A DNA stretch of 64,000 bases from Blasia pusilla (taxonomy: Eukaryota; Marchantiophyta; Marchantiopsida; Blasiales). The notes beneath the pieces are model-generated. The model saw only the letters and a list, made by a program, of their open reading frames with translations. It made no database searches and was not told where the DNA came from. The translations under genes were made by a program, and so were the position numbers. This document shows, piece after piece, positions 11,467 through 23,200 of this stretch (position 1 is the first letter of the stretch; every line of letters starts with the position of its first letter). The stretch lies in assembly GCA_050084515.1 (NCBI GenBank), contig CM114273.1, forward strand, positions 7,440,001 through 7,504,000. Reading direction: 5' to 3'.

Positions 11467-11790
11467 GGAGCAACCTGTCGGAGTCCGGAGGATTGTTTTT
11501 GTCCATGACCAACCCGTCGGAAGGCGACAGGTTGCTGGCTTAGAGTAGCCCATGCTTGGCTGAGAGCAACCCGTCGCTTTCCGACGGGTTGCAGCTTTCT
11601 GGAAACACAGGGAAAAGCCATAAGCAACTACAACCCGTCGGGTTCCAACGGGTTGTAGGTGGTAATGCGTTTTCCCTGTGTTTCTGGGAAAGATGCAACC
11701 CGTTCGGAAAGTGACGGGTTGCTCTCAGCCAAGCATGGGCTACTCTAAGCCAGCAACTTGTCGCCTTCCGACGGGTTGCTCACGGACAAA
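11467..11790. repeat. Palindrome array in intron of element A methyltransferase gene
   Basis: Six palindromes of the CAACCCGTCGG...CCGACGGGTTG family sit between the two surviving exons, at about 11467, 11508, 11564, 11627, 11695 and 11752. The larger block 11510-11790 is itself a long inverted duplication: CCCATGCTTGGCTGAGAGC on the left and its complement on the right surround a central palindrome near 11640. Confidence 0.85.
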
Positions 11791-11829
11791 AACAACGTTG
11801 GAGATATACAATCTGGAGACAGGAATAGA

Positions 11830-13441
11830 GCCTTATCCGACTTTGACTCGTCGCGGATCGGAGTGGGTACTCGTTCTTGATGATCCACGACTGCGCCGTC
11901 CTCCACTTCAGTGACCTCTTGACGCACTGGAGGTTGAAAAGCTCGTCCTCACTCCCTCTTGTCAAAACTAAGAAGCACCCCTGTCACTCAGATAAGCGTC
12001 TGCAAAGGAAAACAAGAGCGCGATCTGGTCATAAGAAAGGGGAACATTCCAGTCAGTGACCCTGTCCGACGGATTCTCGTCCCACAATCACAACCCTGAG
12101 GGAAAATCAGCGATCAATAGATCCACCGCCACCTCTTCGACCACTCCATTGACCATCCAGGAAGCGTGCCCGTTTCGTTGAAGCTTCCGTCCCAGCGTTG
12201 TCAATTTATCAATGGCGGGTGTCGACGCTTGAGAACTGAAACTTTTCAGCTCATCCAATAAATTTGTGAACTGAAGGAGGACGCTTGTCCGGGTCATTGT
12301 TTCTCTATGTCTTCCCAAGGATGATGGACTGTATTCTCCTTGGGACATCCCTGGCGCCTCTCGCTTCCGCTTCTCCCAGTCTGCGGTCGGCTTGTCGGGG
12401 TCTCTATGACCTCAGACTCTGGTGGGATTTTTCGCGGAGGACCTGGTCTGACCCTCTCTCCTCACTCGCCCGGACGATTCCGGCTCTGGCCTTGAATCTT
12501 CAGCCTCTCTTTGGGAAGACTTGGCCTCGGAATTCTTCGCTCCCCTTGCCTTGCCTTTGAGAGCCGCTGTGGATTTGTCTTTGGTTGTGTGGACCTTGGA
12601 ACCCAACTACGCTGTCTCGAGGGCTTGCTCTTCCGCATCTACTTCGAAAAAGTCTTCAGGCTGCACAAAATTGGGGATGTCGTCCCGTCCTGCGGCCACT
12701 GCATCATAAAGCACACGTAAATCTTTCTTGGTAATGTCCTCAGAGTCGTTGAAGTCCACCCAAATTGGGCAATTCTCCACCTCCCAATCGGACATGCGTT
12801 GAGCCATCTCCGTGTCCTGCATGGAGAATGTCTCTCCATCAAGCGGAGAAGCCCACAATTTGCAGGCTGCGGGTATTTTTCCCTTGGTACCTGCATTCTT
12901 ACAATGGACGAGGTACCTGAACACCATCCGTTGGGCAGCTCTTAGTCAAACTGAATCGGCCGCGTGCTCCTGAAGATCTCGCTTCTTCTTTGCGAGATCC
13001 CTTTTTTTCCCCTCGATTTCTTCGTCAAGGTCTGCTTGAGGGAGGACGCAATCCTTGAACATCGTCTTGAAACGTGGGTTTTTTATGGGCTTGTCCCGGA
13101 TGTCATCGAGCCAAAGTTCGAAATCTATAGCACTTTCCTGGTTTGCAATCCGGAATGGCCTCTATTCTTTTGAGCTCCGCTTGGAGACCGTCCAGCATGG
13201 ACTTCCCTATAAGCCGCAACGCGTCCCAGAACGACCATTCGCGGAGCCAGTGGGAGATCAATGGATCAGAGAAACCCAGAGGATGGTATGCCGCCCTCTT
13301 CTGGGCCTCTGTGCCCTCGAGACTGATTTTCATCAGTCGGATTTTCCTAAATTCGCTTATTCCAGACAACGCAAATCAATGCACGCGATCGAGAGACACC
13401 TTCTCCCCAATCCAACCTTGCGTATCTTCATCCGTTTTTAG
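11830..13441 (-). pseudogene. Element A methyltransferase-like gene, middle exon (truncated)
   Basis: This is the 5'-truncated remnant of the large middle exon. Read from 13441 downward it encodes a basic helical region (RVHRFALSGISEFRKIRLMK), a charged linker rich in Ser/Glu/Lys, and the predicted catalytic region with VAVDLLIADFPSGL in place of a DPPY-type motif IV. A stop follows directly in this copy. The exon breaks off at 13441, where the internal deletion joins it to transposase intron sequence. It lacks the ParB-like exon. Confidence 0.55.
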
Positions 13442-13594
13442 GTGGGTTTAAGGTTGCAACACGTCGGGACCCGATGGGTCGCAGAGTCGTTCATGGGATG
13501 CCTCAGCCCTGCAACCGGTCTGGTTCCGACAGGTAGCTTATTTCTTTGACTCCTGAGTTATTTTTGTTCCCTTCTAACATTGCCATCATTGCTC

Positions 13595-15090
13595 GGATTG
13601 AAAATTCATGAAAATGCCCTCTGCCCCAACACAAGTGGAGCAGAAAGTGTTCATTCCTCCTAGAGGTCGTCGCAAGCATGCCAACGAATTTCACTTGTGG
13701 AGGCATGCCAACAAGAACAGGCAAGAGCAATGCTACAGTCTGCAGCATCCCATATCTTCCTCACAAAAGGCATAACAAAAGGAAGGGGGCCGTCGATCTA
13801 CAAGCTCTATGTCAGGGCGGCTATGAGATCTGGTGATGAAAAAATGTATGTGGAAGCCTTCAACCGGTGCGTAGCTGGAACTCCACTTGAGCAAGACAAA
13901 CACATTGGTGGGGATATTCGTGGGCGGGTTTCAAGACGTCCCATACAGATGGTGGTAGAGCGGTCCGAGCGAGACTCGTGGAGACCAGATAAGTATCTTG
14001 ACTTCAAGCAGGTGAAGAGGAAGCATCGAGGAACGAATCCGGCGATTGATTTGGATGAGGAAATTACGCCGCCCAGGTATTCGGGGATCCTGGACCCGTC
14101 CCAAATCTGTGATGGAGACCCTTCTCCAAAATCAGTGAATGTTTTATTTCAAAAGCCCTCCGTTGCTAGAAGTTCGCAACATCCGGTCACTCGGGTGGTT
14201 CAACAATATGGGATTCCGGTAATGGAGGTGGATTGCAACCTAAAACGGTGGCATATATCTTGGAGCAACCCAGGACTTGGACCCACTTGGAGGGCAGGAT
14301 CTGATGGCATTAGGAGAGCATGCGGCACTTTCCTAAATAAGAACTGTACAAGGATTGGACGACCACTGCTTGGGTTTTGGGGACTCAAAACCTTTGATTG
14401 TTTCACGAGGACCGGGGATCAATTGAAGTACTTCTTCTGCCCAAATGAATCTTGCGCTTTCCAGAAGTCTTATCTGGATGCCATTGGAGCTCCGGGGAAT
14501 ATCCCCACGATTTGGCCCATCGCCGCAGGTACGAACTGCACTCAAGACGAAGTGGACAATCTTACAAGTGCCGGTTTCAGACTCGTAGAGGGGGAAGTTC
14601 GGAGCATGTTCTCATTATAGAGACCTTCGCATTTTGTATTCAACTCAAGATTGATGTCAACATGAACCCGGAGAAGGTGGATGATCTCAATCCATTGTTT
14701 GAGTCTAGAAATGGGGTGAAGAGAAACAGAATGTGTAGGCCAACGGTGGAGAGAGCAAAGCGAATTGCATCAGCTCGGGAGGCAAAAATGGAGATCATCG
14801 CCATGAAAGATGTCTTGAGTGGCAATGGAATAGGAAGGATGTATTGGGTCAGGAACAACACTGTAAATTCAAGTGTCACAGGGGTGTATGTGGTGCACAT
14901 CTGTTGCTTTCCCACATGTTCATGTGATGACTTTGTCCAAAGAGAGACTAGTGGCAAAAGGTATTTCCCTTGTAAGCACATGTACTATGTGTTGCTGGTA
15001 GTTTTAAGAGAGTCGGAGGTAGGAGTAGGAATCCACCAACCAATTCTGTCCCTCAAAGAAGTGCGAAGTATTTTAAACAAACCACTTTGA
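13595..15090 (+). pseudogene. Element A transposase, last exon with SWIM zinc finger
   Basis: This is the 3' exon of the probable transposase. After a basic region (RVSRRPIQMVVERSERDSW) come a Cys-containing segment (LKYFFCPNESCAF) and the C-terminal CSCDDFVQRETSGKRYFPCKH, which fits the SWIM pattern C-x-C-x15-C-x-H. One base fewer than copy C near 14600 shifts the frame, so the protein is read in two pieces. The splice acceptor AG present in B and C (TTGCAG) is CTCG here, so the exon could not be spliced normally. The first two exons are deleted. Confidence 0.7.
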
Positions 15091-15526
15091 GGATGCAAAA
15101 TGAGGTTTTAGATTGTACTTTTATTTTTCCTCAACCTTCACTTTGAGCTTGAACTCTATTCAGCCCGGGGCAAATGATAGATTGTTTCCAGACCTTGGAT
15201 GGAAAAAGTGATTGGTTCCACACTTATGATTCCACTGATTTTTCATTTTTGTATATTTTGCGCAATTTGCAACCGGTCGGACTCAGATGGGTTGCCAAAA
15301 TATGGAAGAAAAAATAAATTGTGGGACTGCTTAATAACTGAGCAAAAAAGTGCAAAAAAGTTCACACAAACAGTTTCCTCTCTTCAACTCAACGGAAACT
15401 CTCTTCAAAAACATTTATCTATTTCGGTTGAAGGTAGTTTCCTCTCTCCTCTATCTTGTCTTCCTCTCTCCTCTCTCTCTCTCTCTCTCCTCTCTTCCTC
15501 TCTTCCTCTCCTCTTACCGCACCTCC

Positions 15527-16604
15527 ATTTGAAAGATGTAGGGAAGCCAATCTGAAGTTAAACCGAGGAAAGTGCTTCATTGGGATGGAGAGTGGGATAT
15601 TGTTGGGGCATAGAGTATGAGCTGAGGGGATTGCTATAGACCTGGATAAAGTGACCACCATCTTGGCTCTCAAAGCACCCACTAGTGTGAAAGAAGTTTG
15701 TGGCCTCCTTGGCATGGTTGGTTATTATAGGGATATGCTAAGATTGCTCTCCCATTGACTAAGCTGCTGAAGAAGGAGGCTACCTACATTCCACTGGACA
15801 GATCGCCAAGAGGAAGCTTTTAGGGAGCTCAAGGCAAAGATGGTGAAGGCACCCATGATGGCAGCACCAAGGTTTGATAGAGAGTTCCATGTAATTGGTG
15901 ATGCTTCTGGATTTTGCATAGGAATTAGTATGCATAGGACAAAGAGGAGAGGCCAATTTATTTTGCTAGTAGGTAGTTGAGTTCTGCTGAGAGAAACTAC
16001 AGCACTACTGAGAGAGAGTGCTTGCCTATCATTTTTGCATGTAAGAAGTTCAGGCATTACCTCCTAGGCTATGATGTGGTCTTTCACACTGATCATGATG
16101 CCATCAAATATCTGGTCAACAAGGCTAATCTATCCGGCAGAGCTGCAAGGTGGGTTATGCTGCTACAAGAGTTCCAATACCAGATCAAGGTGAAGCTAGG
16201 GATGGGGAACAAGAATGTCGACTACCTATCCATGCTAGAGGAAGAAGAGATGAGAAACTCTATTGCTGTTGAGTTTCCTGATGAACACCTCTTTGCCATT
16301 TCAAAAAAAGAGGATGAGTATGCTGAGATTAGAAGGTATCTCAAAGAGGGAGTTGTTCCACGCGGGAACTCTAAAAAAACAAAAGATGTTTATGGTTAAG
16401 GCAGGGCCATACATATTGATCAAGGATGTGTTGTTCAAACTTGGACTAGATGATAGGTTGAGAAGGTGTGTGAGTAAGGGAGAAATCTTGAGAATCATGC
16501 ACACATTCCACTCAGGAGAGGAAGGAGGTCACTTTGGAGCGGAGACCACAATCAAGAAGATTCGAACTACAGGGTACTGGTGGCCTACCCTCAATAGATC
16601 ATAA
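15527..16604 (+). pseudogene. Gypsy-2 RT thumb, RNase H and start of integrase
   Basis: Coding similarity resumes directly after element A with FERCREANLKLNRGKCFIGM and LLGH, the RT connection region, then a TGA. The RNase H reads SSAERNYSTTERECLPIIFA, HYLLGYDVVFHTDHDAIKYL and NLSGRAARWVMLLQEFQY, with the Glu of TEREC and Asp of HTDH visible. After a frame change near 16370, ILRIMHTFHSGEEGGHFGAE and GYWWPTLNRS represent the zinc-binding N-terminus of integrase. Similarity then stops at 16604, where Retro-3 begins. Several stops mark it as dead. Confidence 0.88.
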
Positions 16605-18515
16605 ATCTCTAGCCGTAAATAGTGGGATGCTACACAAAGCCATCGCCATCTCTCGTAACATGCAAGTGCTAGATCGTGTCGAATGCTCCATAGGCGTGGT
16701 AGACGTACTCGCCTCACCTCCTCCTCTAACTACATCGGCATCTACGACATCAACACTCCTCAAAGGCCGTATAGGGACCATCGATGGGGTCCAAAGAGCC
16801 TCTAACAATATGAAAGACAAGGTAAGTCTAGCATGCTTGCCAGCCTCTACCCTTTGGGGATCCAACTCCACATCAGATCCTCAAAGATCAAAAGCTCTCA
16901 TTGCGCCTCTCGTAACCATTGCATCCGCATCCACCTTTACGGTGTTGCACAAAAATCCCATACCTCCTAAATCTCCCGCCATATCCTGGGCATGAGCAAC
17001 TATGGAAGTTGACGCACCCCCTTCACCTAAAGTAGATGCGTGGTGGGCCGTCATAGCCTGAAGGCATTGCTTCAACTGAGAAATCCTCGCCAAAGTTGTC
17101 TCAGATGCAAGTGCTGCACTCGCTCTGGCAGATGGTGGGGTCCTACCTCCACCACGTCCTCGACCTCCTACACCTCGTCCTTTACTACCACAAGGTCCTC
17201 GACCTCCCTCTAGGCACAGCTCGGGGTGGATCTTGAAACATCTCTCACGTGTGTGCCCATATCTCTGGCAATGATCACACTGAGGTAAGGGTGGCCTCCC
17301 TTGGGCCGCCTCATATACAGCTGATGGTGTTGCCTGCACTCCACTATGCTGTCTATAATCTTGCTGATGATGTGATCCTCCACACATCCAACAAGAAATA
17401 CTTGAGCCCTACTGCCCAGCATATGACTGAACTAGTCGCGGTCTTGGCTCCCGGTATCCTCCCATAGCCCTCGGTCCCATGACTCTATCTCAAGTAGTAT
17501 GCTACGGCACTGATGGAGACACCGTCACTTGTGTCGTCTCCCTTGAAGATGACGTGCACATACGTCAAAACTCTCTCCTCAAGTATGTTGAGCTCAATCC
17601 GCTCCGCCAACAAAAATACAGACTTGAGAGTAGGCGAACCAACATGTAAGAGAGTTGCATCTCGCACTCTCTTCCGCAACTCACGGTTTAGCATCACACA
17701 CCAGAACTGAACCGCTTGCGCCTCCGTCACACCTTAAGTTGCAGTGATCAACCGTCAGAGCCGTGCTTAGGCCTCTCGAAGACTCTCTCCTGCTCTCCGC
17801 TGAAATTCATGAATCGACTTCAGCTTGTCGGTCCTCACCCCCTGATAGTTACTCCCCAACTCTCGGAAGAACTCAACCAATGGGTTGAACACGGGTGGTA
17901 CTCGGGTGGTCACACTTGTAAGACTCGGGTCGACAACTCCTCCAAGTGTCTCCTCCGTGCCATTAGTGGATGCTACTATAGCCGCCATATCATACATCGC
18001 ATGCCCTATGAGGGACACATATCCTGGAGACCAAATTAGTCTCCACGCCTCAATCTCTGCCTCATGGAGAATCCAAAACTTGTGATAATCATCCATGGGA
18101 GGGCCCTCCAGATGCTGAACAAGTCCCTTCCACACCATAAAGGGGTTGAATCTCTCCTCGTTCCGCATTTGATATGCATTGCACCAACTATTGAACTTCT
18201 CTATAAAATCATCCAACTCGATGGTTTCCACCATGCTTGAGAACCATCAGGATCCCCTCATGGAACCATACATATCGTGATCATCCATGTCCCACAACAA
18301 CGGTGTGGCAACACTTGCGACACTCCGTGGCCTCTTAGGTAACTTAGAATCCGCTGACGTCACCTCTAGAGTAACTAGAAATGGCGGCATAGGTGGTTCC
18401 TCGTGTGGAAACCCTCGATACCTAGCCCCACTCTATGTAAATCCTCCGCTTCTTCTTCCACTACTATGCTCCCCAATATATACTCGGTGGATGCGCTGTG
18501 GTGAAACCTGCATAC
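16605..18515 (-). pseudogene. Retro-3 gag and protease N-terminus
   Basis: This is a diverged relative of the Retro-1/2 gag. The capsid-like part reads VVETIELDDFIEKFNSW, VEFFRELGSNYQGVRTDKL and FQRRAGESLREA, followed after frame breaks by EERVLTYVHVIFKGDD and GGSHHQQDYRQH. It then has a perfect CCHC knuckle, CDHCQRYGHTRERC, whose last Cys is lost in Retro-1 and Retro-2. Past the Gln-rich tail it continues through VELDPQRVEAGKHARL into the protease N-terminal region (EALWTPSM...GEASTSTTP). At the position where Retro-1 and Retro-2 have TAG, Retro-3 has CAA. It breaks off at 16604 against Gypsy-2. Confidence 0.75.
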
Positions 18516-19079
18516 TACTATGACTCAGTACCGAGCCACTAGCTCTGCACTAGACAATACCCTAAACTGTGGACCCGCCCCCACTTATCTCACTTGAGAT
18601 CAACACTCGGCAGATAGCCCGCACACTTAGTCACTCCTGACTAGTGTGGTATACATCCATTCCGCCAAGCTCTCTACAATAGTCGCGATAGTGCCGTGCA
18701 CTCACCAACGCACTAATCCACAATATGTGTTGCCCAAAAATCACCCCTCAAACATCTCCATAAGCAGCAAGGAAAGTGAATAAATTCCCTTGTGTGCAAT
18801 AGCTAGCCATCACTTCCTTGTGGGTGTGTTGGTAACACAACATGCAAAAGAACTCTCCAGTTAAGCATACTCTGGAGGAATAGAACTGGGATGATTGAAC
18901 TAGAAGTTACGCTGAACTAGATCACCATCAGCTTGCCAAGTCCTCACTCCCGCCAACAAGCAGGCTTGTTGGCGCCTCGCACCTTTGACGCCTCTCATGC
19001 CGACTTGCACCTTAGATACCTCTCCCGCCGCAAAGCCTCTCCCACTTCGACATCTCTCCCGCCACGACGGACTGATCCC
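18516..19079. other. Retro-3 5' flank, no gene seen
   Basis: No supported gene is visible. The stretch is probably Retro-3 leader or LTR sequence, but I could not set LTR edges. It grades into the palindrome field that follows. Confidence 0.4.
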
Positions 19080-19775
19080 AATGGGAACTTGGGTTCCAAT
19101 TGCTACGCCGCTTTGCCAACTTGCCTGAAACTTGGGTGTTTGAAAATCCTTCTTCTGAAAGAGTGCCAAATCGAAACTTCAGTTCCAAATGCTCTTGGCT
19201 CACTCCTTCCTTCCTCACTTCACAGAAGAATGATGGAATGGGAACTTCAGTTCCAATTGCTCACTCCTCCCTCTCTACTTAACATGCCGCGCCGCGCCTT
19301 GGTAGGGAGAGCTGCAGCAACTTGACACTCCGCGGATTGGATCTACAATTTTGATTCTTTCTCCTTCCTCCCTCGCCGCGCCTGAAGAAAAGCTGCGCCC
19401 CACTTGTGAGGCCACAGAATAGGAACTTCAGTTCTGATTCTCCTCTCCTTCCTCTGAACACCGTGTTGAAAGTGAGAGTCACGCCAACCCCACTCCTTAG
19501 GCCATGCCAAAGGGGGATCAAAACTTGAGTTTTGATTGCCCTGAGTATCCTCTCCACCTCCCCTGAAGAGAACCCACAACTGAGGAGCAAAATCAGAACT
19601 ATAGTTCTTATTGCCTCCTTCCTATCATCTCCATATTCCTGTAGAGAAGACACACCACAACTCAGGAGTGGAATGGGAGCTAGAGTTCCAATTGCCTCCT
19701 TCCTATCCTCTCCACCTCCCTGTAGAGAAGACCCACAAGTGAAGAGCGGGATGGGAACTAAAGTTCCAATTGCCT
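19080..19775. repeat. Second palindrome family, GGAACT-NNN-AGTTCC type
   Basis: Eight short dyads, spaced about 65-180 bases, have the form GGAACT, a three-base centre, then AGTTCC, usually followed by AATTGCCTCC. Positions are about 19081, 19173, 19239, 19419, 19519, 19592, 19672 and 19754. The arms change together: AAAACT pairs with AGTTTT at 19519, and AGAACT with AGTTCT at 19592. This is a different sequence from the element A/B/C palindromes and lies just outside element B. Confidence 0.75.
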
Positions 19776-20225
19776 CCTCACTTCACTTCGCTTCATTTCC
19801 CTACGCCGCCGCACTATGCCACGAGGTGCGGTAAGAGGAGAGGAAGAGAGGAAGAGAGGAGAGAGGAGAGAGGAAACTACCTTCAACCGAAATAGATACT
19901 TTTTTTTGAAGAGAGTTTCCATTGGGTTAAAGAGAGGAAACTTTTTGTGTGAATTTTTTTGCACTTTTTTGCTCAGTTATTAAGCAGTCCCACAGTTTTG
20001 TTTTCCTCTTCCATATTTTAGCAACCCCTCTGAGTCCGACGAGTTGCAAATTGCACAAAATTTAGAAAACTGAAAAATCACTGGAATCATAAGTGTGGAA
20101 CCAATCACTTTTTCCATCCAAGGTCTGGAAACAATCTATCATTTGCCCCGGGCTGAATAGAGTTCAAGCTCAAAGTGAAGGTTGAGGAAAAATAAAAGTA
20201 CAATCTAAAACCTCATTTTGCATCC

Positions 20226-23200
20226 TCAAAGTGGTTTGTTTAAAATACTTCGCACTTCTTTGAGGGACAGAAGTGGTTGGTGGATTCCTACTCCTACCTC
20301 CGACTCTCTTAAAACTACCAGCAACACATAGTACATATGCTTACAAGGGAAATACCTTTTGCCACTTGTCTCTCTTTGGACAAAGTCATCACATGAACAT
20401 GTGGGAAAGCAAGAGATGTGCACCACATACACCCCTGTGACACTTGAATTTACAGTGTTGTTCCTGACCCAATACATCCTTCCTATTCCATTGCCACTCA
20501 AGACATCTTTCGTGGTGATGATCTCCATTTTTGCCTCCCGAGCTGATGCAATTCGCTTTGCTCTCTCCACCGTTGGCCTACACATTCTGTTTCTCTTCAC
20601 CCCATTTCTAGACTCAAACAATGGATTGAGATCATCCACCTTCTCCGGGTACATGTTGACATCAATCTTGGGTTGAACACAAAATGCGAAGGTCTCTGTA
20701 ATGCGAACATGCTCCGAACTTCCCCCTCTACGAGTCTGAAACCGGCACTTGTAAGATTGTCCACTTCGTCTTGAGTGCAGTTCGTACCTGCGGCGATGGG
20801 CCAAATCGTGGGGGTATTCCGCAAAGCTCCAATGGCAGCCGGATAAGACTTTCAGAAAGTGCAAGATTCATTTGGGCAGAAGAAGTACTTCAATTGATCT
20901 CCGGTCCTCGTGAAACGATCAAAGGTTTTGAGTCCCCAAAACCCAGGCAGTGGTCGTCTAGTCCTTGTACAGTTCTTATTTAGGAAAGTGCCGCATGCTC
21001 TCCTAATGCCATCAGATCCTGCCCCGCAGGTGGGTCCACGTCCTGGGTTTCTCCGAGATATATGCCACCGTTTTAGGTTGCAATCCACCTCCATTACCGG
21101 AATCCCATATTGTTGAACCACCCGAGTGACAGGATGTTGCGAACTTCCAGCAACGGAGGGCTTTTGAAATAAAACATTCACTGATTTTGGAGAAGTAACT
21201 CCATCACGGATTTGGGACGGGTCCGAGGTCCCTGAATACCTGGGCGGCGTAATTTCCTCATCCAAATCAATCACCAGATTCGTTCTCGATGCTGCCTCTA
21301 CACCTGCCTGAAGTCAAGATACTTATCTGGTCTCCACGAGTCTCGCTCGGACTGCTCTACCACCATTTGTATGGGACGTCTTGAAACCCGCCCACGAATA
21401 TCCCCACCAATGTGTTTGTCTTGCTCGAGTGGAGTTCCAGCTACGTACCGGTTGAAGGCTTCCACATACATTTTTTCATCACTAGATCTCACAGCCGCCC
21501 TGACATAGAGCTCGTAGATCGACGGCCCCTTTCCTTTTGTTATGCCTTTTGTGAGGAAGATATGGGATGCTGCAGACTGTAGCATTGCTCTTGCCTGGTC
21601 TTGTTGGCATGCCTCCGGGAGGAATGAACACTTTCTGCTCCACTTGTGTTGGGGCAGAGGGCATTTTCATGAACGTTCAATCCCTGCAACGACGGCAATG
21701 TTAGAAGGGAACAAAAATAACTCAGGAGTCAAAGAAATAAGGGACCTGTCGGAACCAGACAGATTGCAGGCCCGAGGCATCCCATGAACGACCCTAAACC
21801 CTGCGACCCGTCGGGTCCTGAGGTGTTGTAACCTTAAACCCACCTATTGCAAACCGTCGGAACCAGACGGGTTGCAAGGCCGAGGCATCCCATGAACGAC
21901 TCTGTGACCCATCGGGTCCCGACGGGTTGGACACTCGGGTTGCACAAAAAATCTGGATGCAACCCGTCGGTTTCCGTCGGGTTGCAAACTTGGCCAACCC
22001 GTCGCATCCGACAGCTTGCTTGGTTTCTTGGGCTTGAAATCCATATAGTTCCCACGCTTCTAACCCTGAGCTACAACTTTACAAACAATTCTCAGCGTGA
22101 GCTTGACAAGAAAAAATAGTGAACTCACCTGCCGCGTGAAGTTTCCCCATTGTCTCATACGTACAGTCCACCAACTCAACCAAGAGCACAACTCTTTATA
22201 CTTCCCCTCAATCGCATGCTTCCTCCACCACCCATGAAGTTCTTCTTGGCATTCCATGGCCTGCTTCAAGGTTTTGCTGTCCTTGCAGCGTTGGAGTAGA
22301 GTGACATGCTCTGTCCTCTTATTCTCCTTGATGCAAGATTTGGTGTACCCGGTCAGAGACTATTGCCAATGGAAAGCATCCGACCTTTCCCTATCCGGTT
22401 GAACCTCTCCACCCCAGAATACTTGGTGAGCACCCATCGTCAACCATCCGTTCAGCACTCTGTAGCAAATATCAAAGCTTACCCAGCTCCCGTAAAGATC
22501 TTCCCCTTCCCTCATTCGATCTATAAGATCGAGGCCACTCGACGGACCTGTCGTTGACATTTTGAAGACATAGGCCCTAGATCCCTCGCCTCCTTGGCCC
22601 ATGGACTGCCATCTCTGAATGAATGGAAATCTGGAGTTGGCCTTGATTCTGGCGATGGCATCCATTTTGGCCGTCTTTCCATCCAGAACTCGTATTTGAC
22701 GCAGCAAATTCCGGAAGCATTCAAGATCAGAGAGAAATGCGAGATTTTCCCAGAGTTGTTTCTCCTCAACCGCCGTGATGTCCCCTTGTCCAAGGATTCC
22801 AAGAAATTGTTCACAAATTTGTGATGCCGTTGTGAGCTTGATCACTCCGGGCTTTGAACCCGGAGTGTTTCTATAGACCTCGGCTACTTTCTTCGCCACA
22901 TCCTCCTTGATGTGTCTCTAAATTGCATCAGTCACAGGATGAGTGTGGGAGCCAACATGAACTGCCAGCCTTGTGTACTCTAACGTGGAGCCCAAGTCGT
23001 GGACAATGAAAAATATGTATGCAGGACACGCTCCAACGCAGAAGGGCGATGCCTGACAATGAGGATATCGATGGCCTCCCGGCGGTATGGTGGCACCGAC
23101 CTCGTATGGAGTTTCTGCATTCTTGGGAGGGAATTGCGACGTATTCACTCGCCCGTTGCGCTCTAGATACGGGCATGCTGGACTTCTACACTCCAAGGCT

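Larger units (their letters stand above)
8883..15526 (+). mobile_element. Element A: internally deleted large inverted-end transposon
   Basis: This 6.6 kb insertion splits the Gypsy-2 RT. The left end reads GGGGAGCTGGTATTCTGG and then GTAAGAGAGGAGAGGAAG. The right end, read inward on the minus strand, is GGAGGTGCGGTAAGAGGAG followed by the same purine tract, so the two ends form an imperfect inverted repeat. It matches element C from end to end, except that sequence equivalent to C 41518-47843 is missing. The deletion removes the ParB-like part of one gene, the promoter region and the 5' two thirds of the transposase gene. No clean target duplication is seen, and bases are missing from the RT at the junction. 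It is a non-autonomous derivative. Confidence 0.85.
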
